A stretch of DNA of 64,000 nt from Akebia trifoliata (GCA_017979445.1 CM030706.1:22151884-22215883), one strand, 5' to 3'; counted from the first letter of the stretch, positions 12,501 to 22,035 are shown. Notes: a model not told the origin generated them from the letters alone. A program made the numbers and translations.

Positions 12501-15500
12501 TAATCGAACCCCCTCCCGGGTTCTTCAGTTTGCCACGCCCCTTTCTCGACTCTGTCCGGATCGTCCCCTGTTTCCCCTTTCTCCGCGTGTGTTTGGGTGC
12601 GTATGTTTTGTTCAAATTCTTGACCAAACCCGTACTAAACTTGATCCTAAGGCTGTAAAATGTATTTTTTTGGGTTATTCCTCTACCCAGAAAGGTTACC
12701 GGTGTTACCATCCTCCCTCTCGACGACGTTTCATTTCTCGAGATGTTTTCTTCTTTGAGCATACCCCATATTATAATGGGTCCGTTGGCACTCACTTTGA
12801 ATGGTTTCCCCTAGACTCCCCGGATGATCCCTTCCTTGTTTCCTTTCCTCTTCCTTTACCAGTTCCTCCCTTTCCACCTTTTGTTAGTTTGTCACCCCCT
12901 CCTCTGCAGGTTTACTCTCGGCGTCCACGCGATACTACCATCACTTCTCTGTCAGACCAGCTCGCCTCCTTGCCTTCAGATCCGCTTCCTTCTGTTTCTT
13001 GTGATGATCGTCTTATTGCCACTCGTAAGGGTAAGCGTATTTGTACTTATCCTATTTCTAATTTTGTATCTGATTCTGCACTCTCACCCTCCTATCGGAG
13101 TTTTCTTGCCTCTGTTTCCGCTGTTTCTCTTCCTTTAACTGTTGCAGATGCTATTGCCCATCCTGAGTGGCGTACAACTATGATTGATGAGTTGAATGCT
13201 CTTAAAAAGACTCAGACTTGGGAAATTATTCCTCTCCCGCCTGGAAGGAAAGCTGTGGGATGTCGCTGGATTTTCACACTTAAGCATAATCTGGATGGTT
13301 CTATTGCTCGGTATAAGGCCCGTTTGGTGGCCAAAGGTTATGCTCAGACTTATGGGGTTGATTATCAGGAGACTTTTGCTCCGGTTGCCAAAATGACCAC
13401 CATTCGCGTTCTTCTTTCTATTGCCGCTATTAGAGGCTGGCCTCTCTACCAGTCAGATGTCAAGAATGCATTTCTCAATGGTGATCTTCAAGAAGAGGTT
13501 TATATGGTCCAACCTCCTAGGTTTCTTACCTTTGCTTCTCCTACACATGCCTGTCGTCTTCGCCGTTCTCTTTATGGCTTGAAGCAGTCTCCTCGCGCAT
13601 GGTCTGAGCGCTTTACTAAGGCCATGCATCAGTTTGGTTTCCATCAGAGTTCTGCCGATCACACCCTTTTCTTACGTCACTCTTAGGGTAAAACTGTCAC
13701 TCTGATTGTTTATGTTGATGATATTGTTATTACTGGAAATGATGATCATGGCATTTCTGAGGTAAAAACTTGCTTAGGCCGTCAATTTGAGATTAAGGAC
13801 CTTGGGCATCTTCGCTATTTTCTGGGTATTGAGGTTGCGCGGTCTCAGTCCGGTATATTTATTTCTCAGCAAAAGTATGTCCTTGATTTACTCAGTGACT
13901 CAGGGCAGCTTGGTTCTTGTCCCGCTGATACTCCTATTGAGCAGAATCACAGGTTAGTTGATTCTGAGGGGGAATGTGTGTCGGATATTGGGCAATATCA
14001 GCGACTTGTGGGAAAATTGATCTATTTGTCTATGACTCGCCCAGACATTGCTTATGCTGTTAGTGTTGTAAGTCAATTTATGCACTCGCCTCGAACATTT
14101 CATCTTACTGCAGTTTATCGTATTCTTAGATATCTTAAGGGATGTCCTGGTCAAGGTATTTTGTTCAGTAATCATGGTCATTTTCGTGTTGAGGCATGGA
14201 CAGATGCAGATTATGCTGGTTCAGTGACTGATAGGCGTTCTACTTCTGGGTATTGTACTAAGGTTGGTGGCAACTTGGTCACTTGGCGTAGTAAGAAGCA
14301 GGATGTGGTTTCTCGGTCCAGTGCTGAGTCAGAATACCGAGCTATGGCACTTGGAGTATGTGAGTTATTGTGGCTCAAAACCTTACTAGCTGATTTGTGT
14401 CTTCCAGTGACAACCCCTTTCTCACTATATCGTGATAATAAGTCAACTATTAATATAGCGGCAAATCCGGTTCAGCACGATAGAACGAAGCATATTGAAA
14501 TTGATCGACATTTCATTAGAGAGAAGATTGTTTCTGGACAGATTTGTACTCCCTTTGTTCCTACATCGCAGCAACTTGCTGATATTCTTACTAAAGGTGT
14601 CAGCAAAGCCGCCTTTGAAGGTGTCTTGTCCAAGTTGGGCGTTGCCGATATCCACGCACTAACTTGAGGGAGAGTGTTGAATAACTCTTATTTTATTATT
14701 TTACAGATTATTTGTCCTTTTTAGTCTTTTCACTTACTAGACCATGTAATCTCCTTTAAAAGCCTAATTAGGGCTTAGTAATAAACAACTTTTCTGTTCT
14801 CCTATTTTCAACTCTTTCCATTAGAAGAATTATGAAAGAATAATAGTCAAGTCTCAATGAGAACTTGCCAGGATATTCATACTAAAAGGATAAAAAGTGA
14901 ATGGGCATATGCCCTTACATAAAGAAGAACAAAAAAATAAAGAAAAAAGACATATTTCCCAATACTCCCCCTCAAGCTGGTGCAAATATATCAACTAAGC
15001 CAAGCTTGACAAGGTGAAAGTTAGTAATAGAAGGACTAACAGACTTCATAAACATGTCGGCAAGTTGGTCTGAAGAAGATACGAATATTGTCTAAATTGC
15101 ACTAGATCAAACTTTCTCTTTGAGAAAGTAAATATCAATTTCTATATGTTTAGTTCTCTCATGAACGACAGAGTCATAAACAAGCATAAATATCCGACTT
15201 GTCAACACAGAATAGATTGGAGAAATCAAAAATAGGAAATCCTAGCTCTGTCAACAATGCTTGAAGCCAAATAAGCTCACACTGCCAAGGGCCATAGTTC
15301 AGTACCCAGCTTCAGTAGAACAGTGAGAAACCACACTTTGTTTCTTGTTTTTCCATAAAATCAAGTTACCGTCATGGAAAGTACAGAAATTAGATTTAGA
15401 TCTTTTATCCGTAATAGAAACAGCATAATCAACGTCAGTGAAGCAAGACAAATGAGGTTAAACAGTGGATGAATAAAAAAGAACACAGCCAAGACACGAC

Positions 15501-18350
15501 TTCAAGTAGCGAAGAATGCAATAAACAACATCAATATGAGAAGCACGCAGAGCATACATGAACTGACTGACCACACTAACCACAAAAGTCAAATCTAGTC
15601 TAGTGTTAATCAAATAAATCAGACGGCCCACGAGTCTTTGATAAGAATAAGGTATTAAATTTCGATTTTGGTGTCATTTCGGTTAGTTTGGAAATTAAAA
15701 TATTTTGATTAGTGTGGAAATTAAAACAATATTTGGAAATGATGGAATTGATAGAAATATTGAATAAATGTTCATTGACCCTGTAGAAAATGATAAAATA
15801 GGCATTAAAACACACTCATTAAGTCAACAAAATACAATAAACAATCATATGGATTGTGAAAATGAAGAACAACAACATTTTTGTATATAAACGTGCAAGT
15901 ATAGAGAGTCCGACAATGAAAAATAATAACATTTTACATGTAATTAAGAATAATATGTTGTGTTAACTACATACAACTTAATATGTACAACATTGAAATG
16001 AAGAAACTATTAAGTATTGCATTCATGTGTTATTGAATAAGTATGAATAAATTGCTAATCTATCCAATTAATTAAAAAATGCCGATTGTGTGTGTGTTTA
16101 TATAGATGTACTAATATACTTAGAATACATTAAAATAAGATGAAATAGATAACTAACTAATCATAATTCCTTTATACTAACGGATGAATGTTATATGCAA
16201 TATTTTATTACTAAATACAAAATACTATATGTAAGTTACAAGTTCTTTCTAAAAAAATTCTAATTTAAAAAATAAAAAGAATATTTCGGTCAAAGTTTGC
16301 CGTTTTTCGAAATATTTCCACCAAAATATTGCATTTCTATACCTAAAATTTGATATTTCAGTCGAAATTCACTATTCATTGAAATATTTCATGAAATGAA
16401 TAGTGATTTCCACAGAAATATATACAAAAAGAAATTGTCAGTTAAGTTTCGTATCAGAACTTGTGGAAATGGAAATATTTCTGTATATTTCGTTGAAATA
16501 TGTCGAAATTTAATGCTCTGGATAAGAAGAAGAATGATCAGACATACATGTTCATGTGCATGCAATCCACTTTTCCCATATGAATTGTCTCCATTGAAGT
16601 TTTCAAAATTATTAAATAGGAGAAAAGGTAAATGATTATGCTTTCCATTTCCATTTGGTGGAGGATGTCAAGCTGAAATTTTCCACATGGGGAGACGATG
16701 AGGTGGCCAAACAGTTGGACCACTATTGTTCAGAGAACTGCAATAATGAAATCCAGAATGCCCAACCTTACAATAGTACTTATTTGGAAGGATGCAAATA
16801 CACTTGGATGAACATAATGACTAAAATAATAAAAGGTTTACAGGCATTGGAGACATATTTGCATTCAAGTTTGATTAATCCAGTCCATCTCCAACTCAAA
16901 AATTACAGAAATTTATCTTTTCCCTAAGAAATGCCATGGGCCTTGTTGATCTTTGTTCCTCATTGGAGTTGTGCATTCCTTGTTTACTCGTCTCAAAGAA
17001 AATGTCAATCCAGTTATATTTATTTGGTCTGCTGGTGAAACAAATGAGATTTGCTGCAAAAAGGATTGTCAGTGATCAACATTCTTTGTCTCTTACTGCA
17101 ATGAATTCGTATCATGAGTTACATAATTATTCTAGTTGACTACTTGGAGATGTGGAAATATTTTCTTTCATTTATCCTCATCATCATCATCAAAGCGCTA
17201 TTCCAAAGATTTGAGGTTGCCTATTTATCTAATCTCTGCTGAGGTTTTATATTATACTCTGTGGGTTATTGTACGCAATGAAGAATGATTTAGGCCCTAT
17301 GTTACAATCAAATAAAATGCGAACATTTTTATCTCCCATAATGTACAAATTGTTTTGGATAAGTGAGGACATGAATATTTTGCAAAAACATGCATTACTG
17401 ACATTCTCTGTACTAAGCCAAGGTTCAAAACAATTTATGGACTATGCAGGGCTTTTCCTTAGACAATTTCAATAGCAGCTTTGTTGCATTCTTTGGCAAG
17501 GTCGGTAGTCGTGAGCCCAAATGAGGAGAGCCACTCGGTGTGCCCACCCACCACCCTCAATCCACATAATCCTCTTTTAGGTTAGGAACACTAGCCCTTC
17601 ATTTTCTCTAGAAACTGATCTTTGGTCTGCCTGACTTAATTTTGATCATGAATCTATTTATTAATGAGCAATTTCGTGTAAATTCTTAGAGTTTCTTAGG
17701 AAAACTGAAATTTGAATGTTTCTGAAAATAAGGAAATATATCAAATGTAATGTTTCAATACCTAGATTAAGCATTAATTTTAGATACATTTAATTGAATA
17801 AAAATGACTTCTTCAACATTATTTTTACATCAAATTCTGTGTGTCAAGGTTATGTTTCAGAATACTTGGCGAAAAAAAAAAGAAAAAGGTTAATGTTCCA
17901 AATATTCTAATGCCTATTTATGTCAAAAGTGTGTTATTTTAATTTTTTATTTTAAATGCTTAAAAATAACTTCCTGTAAAAAGTAATTTTTATTGATTTA
18001 AATCCGATGTTTAGGTTTTTTTAAAAATCAAAGCAAAGGTAGAAACCTAATGAGATTTTAAATATTGTCCATACGCAAGGTATTCCATTTTCAAAGTACA
18101 AAAACTTACTTGAAGCTTCAGTCATTAATTTTATCGCGGTAGTTCTAAACTTTCTTGCATTGCTCTCTCTATGCAGGAATTTTCTGTGCAAAATATTCAG
18201 ACAACTTTCAGACTGCATTTTCTGTCCCGATGGATGTTTGTGTACTTAAGAACTGCTCTTAAATCACAGAATCAGAATCTAAAAACCATAGAACTGCTTA
18301 CAGCTACTGCAGTGGTGGGCTTGGCTACGTGGTATGCTTTTAAACGATAG
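506..18350 (+). CDS. LACTB2-like metallo-beta-lactamase family protein, 3' part of gene (4 exons)
   Basis: Spliced from 506-551, 4994-5103, 6984-7158 and 18177-18350. I recognise the C-terminal half of the plant LACTB2-like MBL-fold hydrolases. The human relative is an endoribonuclease; the plant role is not settled, so only a metal-dependent hydrolase can be inferred. Visible landmarks are GSAVLDITSGGNM, then LIPMHGRINLWPKHML, whose histidine lies in the usual metal-ligand region, and the winged-helix-like tail with LFDIVAKTY and NVRLHVEHLA. The last exon ends in a hydrophobic stretch (about ELLTATAVVGLATWYAF) that could anchor the protein in a membrane. All junctions are GT-AG, phases agree and there is no internal stop, so the gene looks functional. 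Upstream exons with the HxHxDH motif are outside the window. Introns are 4442, 1880 and 11018 bp, filled with transposons. The exon list rests on remembered family sequence. Confidence 0.85.
710..1100 (-). mobile_element. LINE 3'-end remnant (zf-RVT region)
   Basis: On the minus strand the frame at 1021-821 reads PFVVCWGLWKKRNNQTFEGK, the typical end of plant L1-type ORF2 downstream of the reverse transcriptase. A T-rich run and ATTTTATTAGAAAAGG-like sequence at the left edge match the A-rich 3' end of a minus-strand LINE. It is severely 5'-truncated and abuts the TRIM array. Confidence 0.7.
1208..1348 (+). repeat. Inverted TRIM LTR
   Basis: It opens TGTTGAGTGTTGTG and closes GGTTGTCAACT, opposite to its neighbours. 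CTCGT (1203-1207) and CCCGT (1349-1353) may be a decayed 5-bp TSD, which would make this a solo LTR inserted into the internal domain of an older TRIM. Confidence 0.6.
1603..1707 (-). repeat. TRIM 5' LTR (minus strand)
   Basis: The 105-bp unit has TG..CA ends (TGTTGACAACC to CACTCAACA on the plus strand). The primer-site complement GCTCTGATACCA directly abuts its left end, so it is the 5' LTR of a minus-strand TRIM. It lacks about 30 bp present in the copy at 1384-1520. Confidence 0.65.
2440..3570 (+). mobile_element. 5'-truncated LINE, ORF2 C-terminus
   Basis: The frame open over 2383-2994 includes CILFWENRWCSEPPLHLLYP, DWEIEDTISILDLL and a zf-RVT-like DHFSVKHFYSLIQG. The same theme continues with stops and frame changes to about 3450 (VPTKVPFLLWLAALNRLPT, ISWGLWKERNMCTFEGK). 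The end at 3545-3572 is TTAATACAATTTAACTTATC followed by AATAAATA. It is a plant L1-type tail in sense orientation inside the host intron and is not functional. Confidence 0.75.
3905..4130 (+). mobile_element. tRNA-derived SINE
   Basis: A polymerase III box A (TAGCTAAGTGG, 3924-3934) and a box-B-like TGTTCAAGCCC (3968-3978) lie 33 bp apart, as in tRNA-derived plant SINEs. It does not fold as an intact tRNA in my reading. The 3' limit is estimated. Confidence 0.6.
4275..4770. mobile_element. hAT-type MITE with 8-bp TSD
   Basis: The element has inverted termini TAGGGCTTAAAATGGG and, on the other strand, TAGGGCTCAAAACGGG. It is flanked by perfect 8-bp duplications GTCTACTA (4267-4274 and 4771-4778), the hAT size. 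The interior repeats GGGTCGGATATGGG-like motifs and has no coding capacity. Confidence 0.85.
4994..5103 (+). CDS. Exon b of LACTB2-like gene
   Basis: The exon lies between TGCAG and GTATGA. It encodes the segment starting EYFQTTYNFLDLSPH and containing LIPMHGRINLWPKHML, the best-conserved part of the visible protein. It ends two bases into a lysine codon that the next exon completes, which fixes the donor at 5104. Confidence 0.87.
5539..5987. mobile_element. MITE, CATGGTTTTAAAACT family
   Basis: The left end reads CATGGGTTCAAATCTTG and the right end, reversed, CATGGTTTTAAGACTAG. Both arms carry GAGATGACT / GTCATCTC motifs. The flanking 8-mers GATGTAAT and CCTGCAAT agree at 5 of 8 positions, a worn TSD. 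It is an older, longer relative of the element at 29503-29731, and lies in the 5104-6983 intron. Confidence 0.6.
5988..6983 (+). other. Intron remainder without assignable element
   Basis: I see no coding match here. The only clear structure is the CT microsatellite at 6561-6593. The 3' end forms the polypyrimidine tract and acceptor of exon c. Confidence 0.6.
6561..6593. repeat. (TC)n microsatellite
   Basis: About 16 uninterrupted TC dinucleotides lie in the intron upstream of exon c. Confidence 0.95.
6984..7158 (+). CDS. Exon c of LACTB2-like gene
   Basis: The exon follows TTTTCAG and ends before GTAACG in phase 0. It encodes NRRNRESSILKAIENGAETL followed by FDIVAKTYSDV and NVRLHVEHLAQEDKLPK, the helical C-terminal region of LACTB2-like proteins. 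Reading past the donor gives about 28 intron-derived codons before a stop. Confidence 0.88.
7546..7930. repeat. Dispersed AT-rich repeat, copy 1
   Basis: This stretch aligns by eye in direct orientation with 15675-15960. Shared blocks include GGAAATGATGGAA, GATAGAAATATTGAA, ACAATAAACAA.CATATGGA and a TTTTTGTATA..A block. Copy 2 lies in a TIR element (15654-16514), so this is probably a truncated member of the same family. Confidence 0.5.
7931..8439 (+). other. Intronic stretch with an unassigned open frame
   Basis: A frame open over 7928-8296 has a hydrophobic segment (APILLALLLITFASIF) and an acidic run, but no ATG before its C-terminal half and no family I recognise. It lies inside the host intron. 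I see no other feature. Confidence 0.35.
8440..9320 (+). mobile_element. LINE ORF2 remnant interrupted by the copia element
   Basis: Shifting frames give plant LINE reverse-transcriptase C-terminal motifs: FILPSKVIQKIEIIFTNFLW with a following KG, then a WNKAGM-like segment and tryptophan-rich stretches, and near 9190-9300 a HLAIYNKLMRLDNI-like zf-RVT piece. Several frameshifts and stops are present. The copia 5' TSD (9321-9325) cuts the trace. Whether 14819-14880 continues the LINE is unclear. Confidence 0.65.
9326..9464 (+). repeat. 5' LTR of copia element
   Basis: It runs from TGTTGAATAATTC to TATTTTCAACT and is immediately followed by the primer site. It differs from the 3' LTR by three transitions. 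The short LTR contains a CTTTTCACTTATTAGACC block and no clear TATA box. Confidence 0.93.
9465..9478 (+). promoter_or_regulatory. Primer-binding site (initiator tRNA-Met)
   Basis: TGGTATCAGAGCCT abuts the LTR. It is the classic site complementary to the 3' end of plant initiator methionine tRNA. Confidence 0.93.
9690..10300 (+). repeat. Degenerate ~31-bp tandem repeats in the copia leader
   Basis: Roughly 18 units of 28-33 bp follow the pattern GCGATCAGCATAGGGTTGCT then GTTTTGGTCT. The most regular run is 9888-10050 and units decay towards both ends. The array lies between primer site and gag start, where RNA packaging or translation signals would be expected. Confidence 0.8.
10411..14667 (+). 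pseudogene. Copia gag-pol polyprotein with one in-frame stop
   Basis: I start at ATG 10411 (MASETSSSS); the frame is open upstream to 10357 without an ATG. Order: gag; CCHC knuckle CDHCGKLGHVKARC (from residue 263); protease WIIDFGASDNMTG (aspartate 367); integrase with the HLRLGH..CETC zinc motif and Asp563, Asp626, Glu662 (D-35-E); reverse transcriptase with YKARLVAKGY and YVDD (1101-1104); RNase H with DADYAGS (1265). The stop is TAG at 13684-13686 (codon 1092), about 9 codons before YVDD; the same frame then continues to TGA 14665-14667. The protease has DFG where copia proteins have DSG or DTG, which should disable cleavage. Otherwise the 1418-codon frame is intact. Confidence 0.93.
14661..14674 (+). 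other. Polypurine tract of copia element
   Basis: AACTTGAGGGAGAG directly precedes the 3' LTR and overlaps the end of the RNase H frame. It is the expected plus-strand primer. Confidence 0.85.
14675..14813 (+). repeat. 3' LTR of copia element
   Basis: The 139 bp runs from TGTTGAATAACTC to TTTTCAACT and is followed by the TSD CTTTC. It differs from the 5' LTR at three positions. Confidence 0.93.
14819..15653 (-). mobile_element. Minus-strand copia 3' fragment (LTR, PPT, RNase H)
   Basis: Reading the minus strand from 15653, the frame gives YQRLVGRLIYLI and SVVSQFMYALRASH, then RNase H motifs GNLILWKNKKQSVVSH and a CSTEA segment, with stops. Near 14970-14985 lies the purine tract TTGAGGGGGAGT, followed by a likely LTR start TATTGGGAAATATG running to 14819. 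This is the end of an older, unrelated copia copy in antisense to the host gene. Its right side is cut by the TIR element at 15654. A perfect palindrome GGGCATATGCCC lies at 14903-14914. Confidence 0.75.
15654..16514. mobile_element. Non-autonomous TIR element, ATTAAATTTCGA ends
   Basis: A perfect 12-bp inverted repeat, ATTAAATTTCGA (15654-15665) and TCGAAATTTAAT (16503-16514), bounds an AT-rich 861-bp segment. It is full of GAAATATTTC motifs and includes CACTATTCATT facing AATGAATAGTG near 16370-16410. The left edge ends the copia fragment exactly. There is no coding region. The superfamily cannot be decided because the TSD is unclear. Confidence 0.6.
16515..18176 (+). other. Last part of intron, no gene recognised
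   Basis: Short open frames between 16396 and 17475 have no recognisable domain. The end provides the polypyrimidine tract and TATGCAG acceptor of the terminal exon. Confidence 0.5.
18177..18350 (+). CDS. Terminal exon of LACTB2-like gene
   Basis: This exon lies 11 kb downstream, after TATGCAG. It opens in phase 0 with EFSVQNIQTTF, continues through FLSRWMFVYLRTALKS and ends with LTATAVVGLATWYAFKR and TAG. The phase matches the preceding exon and the content fits the family's C-terminus. Nothing between 7159 and 18176 competes as the next exon. A candidate AATAAA lies near 18661. Confidence 0.8.
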   Translation, partial: EFSVQNIQTTFRLHFLSRWMFVYLRTALKSQNQNLKTIELLTATAVVGLATWYAFKR

Positions 18351-19059
18351 TTCATTTCCAAATAAGAGAACTTGTGAAAAAAATTTAGAATTGCATGAAT
18401 AACATAATTTCAGATCGCTATATTAATAATCATTTTCTAATTTCTATTATTTTTATTTTTATTTTGGAAGAATGGACTTGTGGGAAAAAAAAAATTGAGT
18501 ACTAGAAATGGTAAATTGGGTGAATATTGTGGGAAAAGGTGTATAAGATCTTTTTTTTTTCTTTTTCTTTTTTTGCCTTTAATTGACGTCATTTATTTAT
18601 TTAATTATGGTTAATGTTCAAGAAACAAGTCTGAAAAAACATTACTAAAATTTCCACAACAATAAAAAAAAAGCCTTATACCAAAGATTTGGGATTTGCT
18701 AAACAAATCTTGTTCTTCTATTCCACTATGTCCAAAATCAAGTCTTTTGTTATTGAGAGAGTTCATGCATGCTTTCATTGTCCCGATTCAAGTTCTTTTG
18801 AGTTCTTTTTTGGCTCTCTTAGGTTCTTCAATTTGAATATTTCTTCTAATTGGGATTATATCGGCCTTAATGATGAGTTTATTTGTTTTCAGTATTTGTG
18901 TAAAATTCCTTCATAGGGTGTAACATGTAGGGATAGAATGAAAATTAAAAAAATAAAATAAAATAAGCTGGGATACAATCGGTAATGGGTGATATGTAAC
19001 TAACTAGTCGGTCTCTTTATATACAATTAATTACTTTTCTTGGAGGGACAATGCAACAA
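18351..19059. other. Downstream of LACTB2-like gene, no further gene seen
   Basis: The region holds the probable 3' UTR, a T-rich run near 18550 and a candidate AATAAA near 18661. The open frame at 18689-18916 is not recognised. Confidence 0.5.
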
Positions 19060-19430
19060 TATTTTTTTTATTGATAAAAATATAGAATTTTATTAAAAAG
19101 GAACCAAGTACAAAGATCAAGCTTTCTAGTGGTGGGACTTGGGAGGATTAATAAAGAAAGTAAGAAAACAATAATAAATATAAAGGCGAACCCTCAATGA
19201 GATTTTCCTATCTACTCATCAAATGATATAATAAGCTATTTGGTGGGAATGGGGCTTTGAAATTATTATGGAGGAAAATATTTTCCTTTTTATTTTTTAA
19301 ACACTGGATCTGGCCGGGTAGCTGAAGAAATAGGTTTTGATTTGTCAAGAAGAATACTTATAGTATCAATTTCCCAATCACTTCAAGTGTACTCTAAGTC
19401 TATTGTCCCAAGAGATCCCCCATATGATAT
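19060..19430 (-). mobile_element. LINE tail remnant, minus strand
   Basis: The left edge has TAGAATTTTATTAAAAAGG, typical of a reversed LINE 3' end. The minus strand from about 19400 reads DWEIDTISILLDKS then SSATRPDP with breaks, resembling the DWEIEDTISILDLL segment of the LINE at 2440-3570. Confidence 0.5.
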
Positions 19431-20277
19431 AATGACTTACAAAGGCTCTAAATGACTTAGAATTAAATTATACTTTCCAAAACCTGAAGTTAACTCATAT
19501 GGGTGCATCTACTTAATTTGTACTTGATTCCATTTCTTAATAACTTTTCCAAACATATTTCCTTGGATATAATTTCAATCTCGAACTTGGCTGGTCCTCA
19601 CCCCCAATTTCTTTTATTTCTGCTATAATGCAATAGTTATACAACTCAAGAAATGTCCCATAAGTCGACGCAACTTGAAAACTCACAAGTGTATTCGGAT
19701 GAGTCCAATAAAAGTATATTAATTTTATAATTATTTAAAATTAGTTTATAACCAAATAACTCGGTCAAAGTTTTGACCTGATTCATTGCATTTTCAATCT
19801 GACTTTGCTGAGTATTTTAATCAATTCATGAGTTTTAAAAATATGGACCAAACCCCTTGTGGGTGACTTGATGTGTTCGACTTTGGAAGCAATCAGTAAC
19901 GTTAAGCATTTGTCTGTTTGAACCCCAAAGGGGTGGCCTAACAAATAATAATTAGTGCAATAATATTCACCAATTAGTGATTATTTAATGATGAAATCTT
20001 TAAATGTAAAGAGAGAATAATGAAAATACTATCAAGCAATATTGAAATAAAAATATTTTATTATAAAAATATGGGTTAACTAGTGTTTTTAACCCTCTTT
20101 GCAGAAAATATTTTGATTTTTTTTTAATTCAAGAAAAGAATAAATCGTGAATGATTCGAAGAATTCAAAAAGTCGAGAATTTTTAATAAGAATTGAGTGA
20201 GATGGAAGTTTAAATTGTTATGTGTATCTTTCGAAAAATTCGGTTATAATTCACAATTTATTCGAAGAATTACTATC
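19431..20277. other. Unassigned AT-rich DNA
   Basis: I find no convincing coding or repeat structure here. TTTGTCTGTTTGAA occurs at about 19909 and again near 20467 on either side of the SINE; I cannot explain the duplication. Confidence 0.4.
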
Positions 20278-20470
20278 TATGGCCTAGTGGCGAGCTGTGC
20301 CTTGATAATCTCCAGTCCTTGGGGCCACCCTTTAGGGTCTATTTGACCCTCAACTCAGCTCAACAAGTTATGTGTAGGACTTTTTGATGGGGTGGTGGGT
20401 GCGACCGTGGGATTAGTCTCATCCGAAGGGTGGGGATACCCACAATAATCGAGATAAAAAAAAAATTTGT
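20278..20470 (+). mobile_element. tRNA-derived SINE with A tail
   Basis: TGGCCTAGTGG fits box A (TRGYNNARNNG) perfectly. A degenerate box B, GGTGCGACCGTGGG, lies downstream with GGGATTAGTC nearby, a sequence common in plant SINEs. The unit ends in an A run near 20457-20467. Confidence 0.6.
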
Positions 20471-21289
20471 CTGTTTGAAAGTCATACACTTAGTTGTATA
20501 AGGAAGAATTTTTAAGTTTGCCAGCTTGCCTAGATTTAAACCAAGTTGCCGGTGTTTACTTTGAATCTTTGTTTATAGAATCAAAGATAAATTGACTCCA
20601 GAATAGCCACTCAAAATTCACTCAACTGCACGTAATCATAGATTTTTTTTTTTTTTGTTGTTTAAAACCTTATTATTGAGTCGACTCAAAATTTGATAGA
20701 TCTTTCAGTTGATTTGATAATTGATACTGGACTCCTTCAAACCAATTTGTTTGAGTCGAATTCGGATCTAGGAAAGTTATATATTATATTGAATATTTTC
20801 TTTTCAATAATAAATATAATTTAAACTTTTAAGCATCAAATGGACTAATCGTTACTAGTTGATAGGTTCATATATTCTTTATGAAATTTCTTTCGACATG
20901 TAAATAATATAATCAAATAATTTTACAGACTGATTAGTTGCACACTACACACACTCCATCACTTAAAATTTTCCCTTTGCACTCCATTTGGATGATTAGA
21001 CTCCCAAAATAATTTAAAAAAAATATTGCACTCTTTTAAAAAAAAAAATTTCTTATTCCTCGACTATGTCCATATAAATTATTGTTGGTTTAGTAATTTT
21101 TCAAGAAAGACTTGGTCGTTTCAGAACCATATATTTTACAAAGTTGTAGGTTTTGAAACTGTAGGCATCAAAATTTTAAATTGGTCCCTACATCTTTCAC
21201 AAATCATAAGAAAATCCCTAAAAGTCATAAATGGGGCTCACACATGCAAATAGAGCCCATTGATTGAAGACAAACCTCCTATAAATTGC
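20471..21289. other. Unassigned AT-rich DNA upstream of Tat element
   Basis: No gene is seen. Part of it could belong to the U3 region of the Tat LTR, whose 5' limit I could not fix. Confidence 0.4.
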
Positions 21290-21957
21290 GTTTGGGGTTT
21301 TTAGAGATGGAGTCCATGGTCCAATTCAGGTGATCCACATCAAGCCTTAGGTCCTAAACCCAAATAAATGTGTTTAGCCCACCAACAGTCCATAAACCAA
21401 TCAAAACTCTTTAACATTTTAGATAAATAAGTCAAAACTCTTTAAGTCGGGGTATAATTAGAAAAGCTAAATTAACTTTAAGTATGTATATACCAAAGCC
21501 TCCCTCGTTTGAAGAGGGTTAGAGATCACTTTCTCTCAGAAGACAAAAGCTCTCCTTCTAAAGAAGAAGAAGTTTTAAAGCCCTATTTTAAAGATAAAAC
21601 AAAGCTCTTCAGAGACTCGGACTTCGATTAAAGAGAAAATCAAGCCTAAAGCCCTTCTCCGAAAGTTAAGAAATCATTCTTTGTCGATAAAACACAAAGT
21701 CTAGAAAGAAGAAAATCTACAGAAGCCTCTAAGAAAATCAAGTACAAACATACCTACTGTAAAAGTAACCTTTTTAGCTAATCACACACGAAGCTCAGAG
21801 AAAATAAAGTTATATACGTCATCTTTATTTTTGTACTTGACTATTAATTAGAAGAAAACACTGAGATCTGTATCTTCATTTTATCAAAATCAATAAAATT
21901 ATTTGTGTTCTTGTATCATGAATCTCGAGGTAGATTTATGAAATTCGTTGTCGACAA
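21290..21957 (+). repeat. Probable 5' LTR / R-U5 of Tat-like element
   Basis: Noncoding sequence with TATA-like GTATGTATATACC near 21485 and a purine-rich stretch of AAGAAG and AAAGC motifs ends in TCGTTGTCGACA just before primer-site-like sequence. No second copy exists in the window, so the ends are estimates. Confidence 0.4.
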
Positions 21958-22035
21958 ATTTCTAGCTCATCCGGTGGGACAATCTCAGCTTCTCTCATTT
22001 TTGAGTCAACTGCAAAAACATCAATAACAACATCA

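Larger units (their letters stand above)
9326..14813 (+). mobile_element. Full-length Ty1/copia retrotransposon
   Basis: The 5488-bp element has 139-bp LTRs (9326-9464, 14675-14813), an initiator-Met primer site, a repeat-rich leader, one long gag-pol frame and a polypurine tract. It is flanked by the perfect 5-bp duplication CTTTC (9321-9325, 14814-14818). By eye the LTRs differ at 3 of 139 positions (about 2%), so the insertion is fairly recent. It sits in sense orientation in the last intron of the LACTB2-like gene and cuts a LINE remnant. One stop codon and an altered protease motif suggest this copy is not autonomous. Confidence 0.95.

Noticed and set aside
12421..12795. 124-codon minus-strand frame under the copia pol
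   Set aside because: Antisense shadow of the integrase-RT linker region in a strongly coding plus strand.
16396..17475. Cluster of small plus-strand open frames before the terminal LACTB2-like exon
   Set aside because: None resembles the host protein or another family, and the gene is already complete without them.
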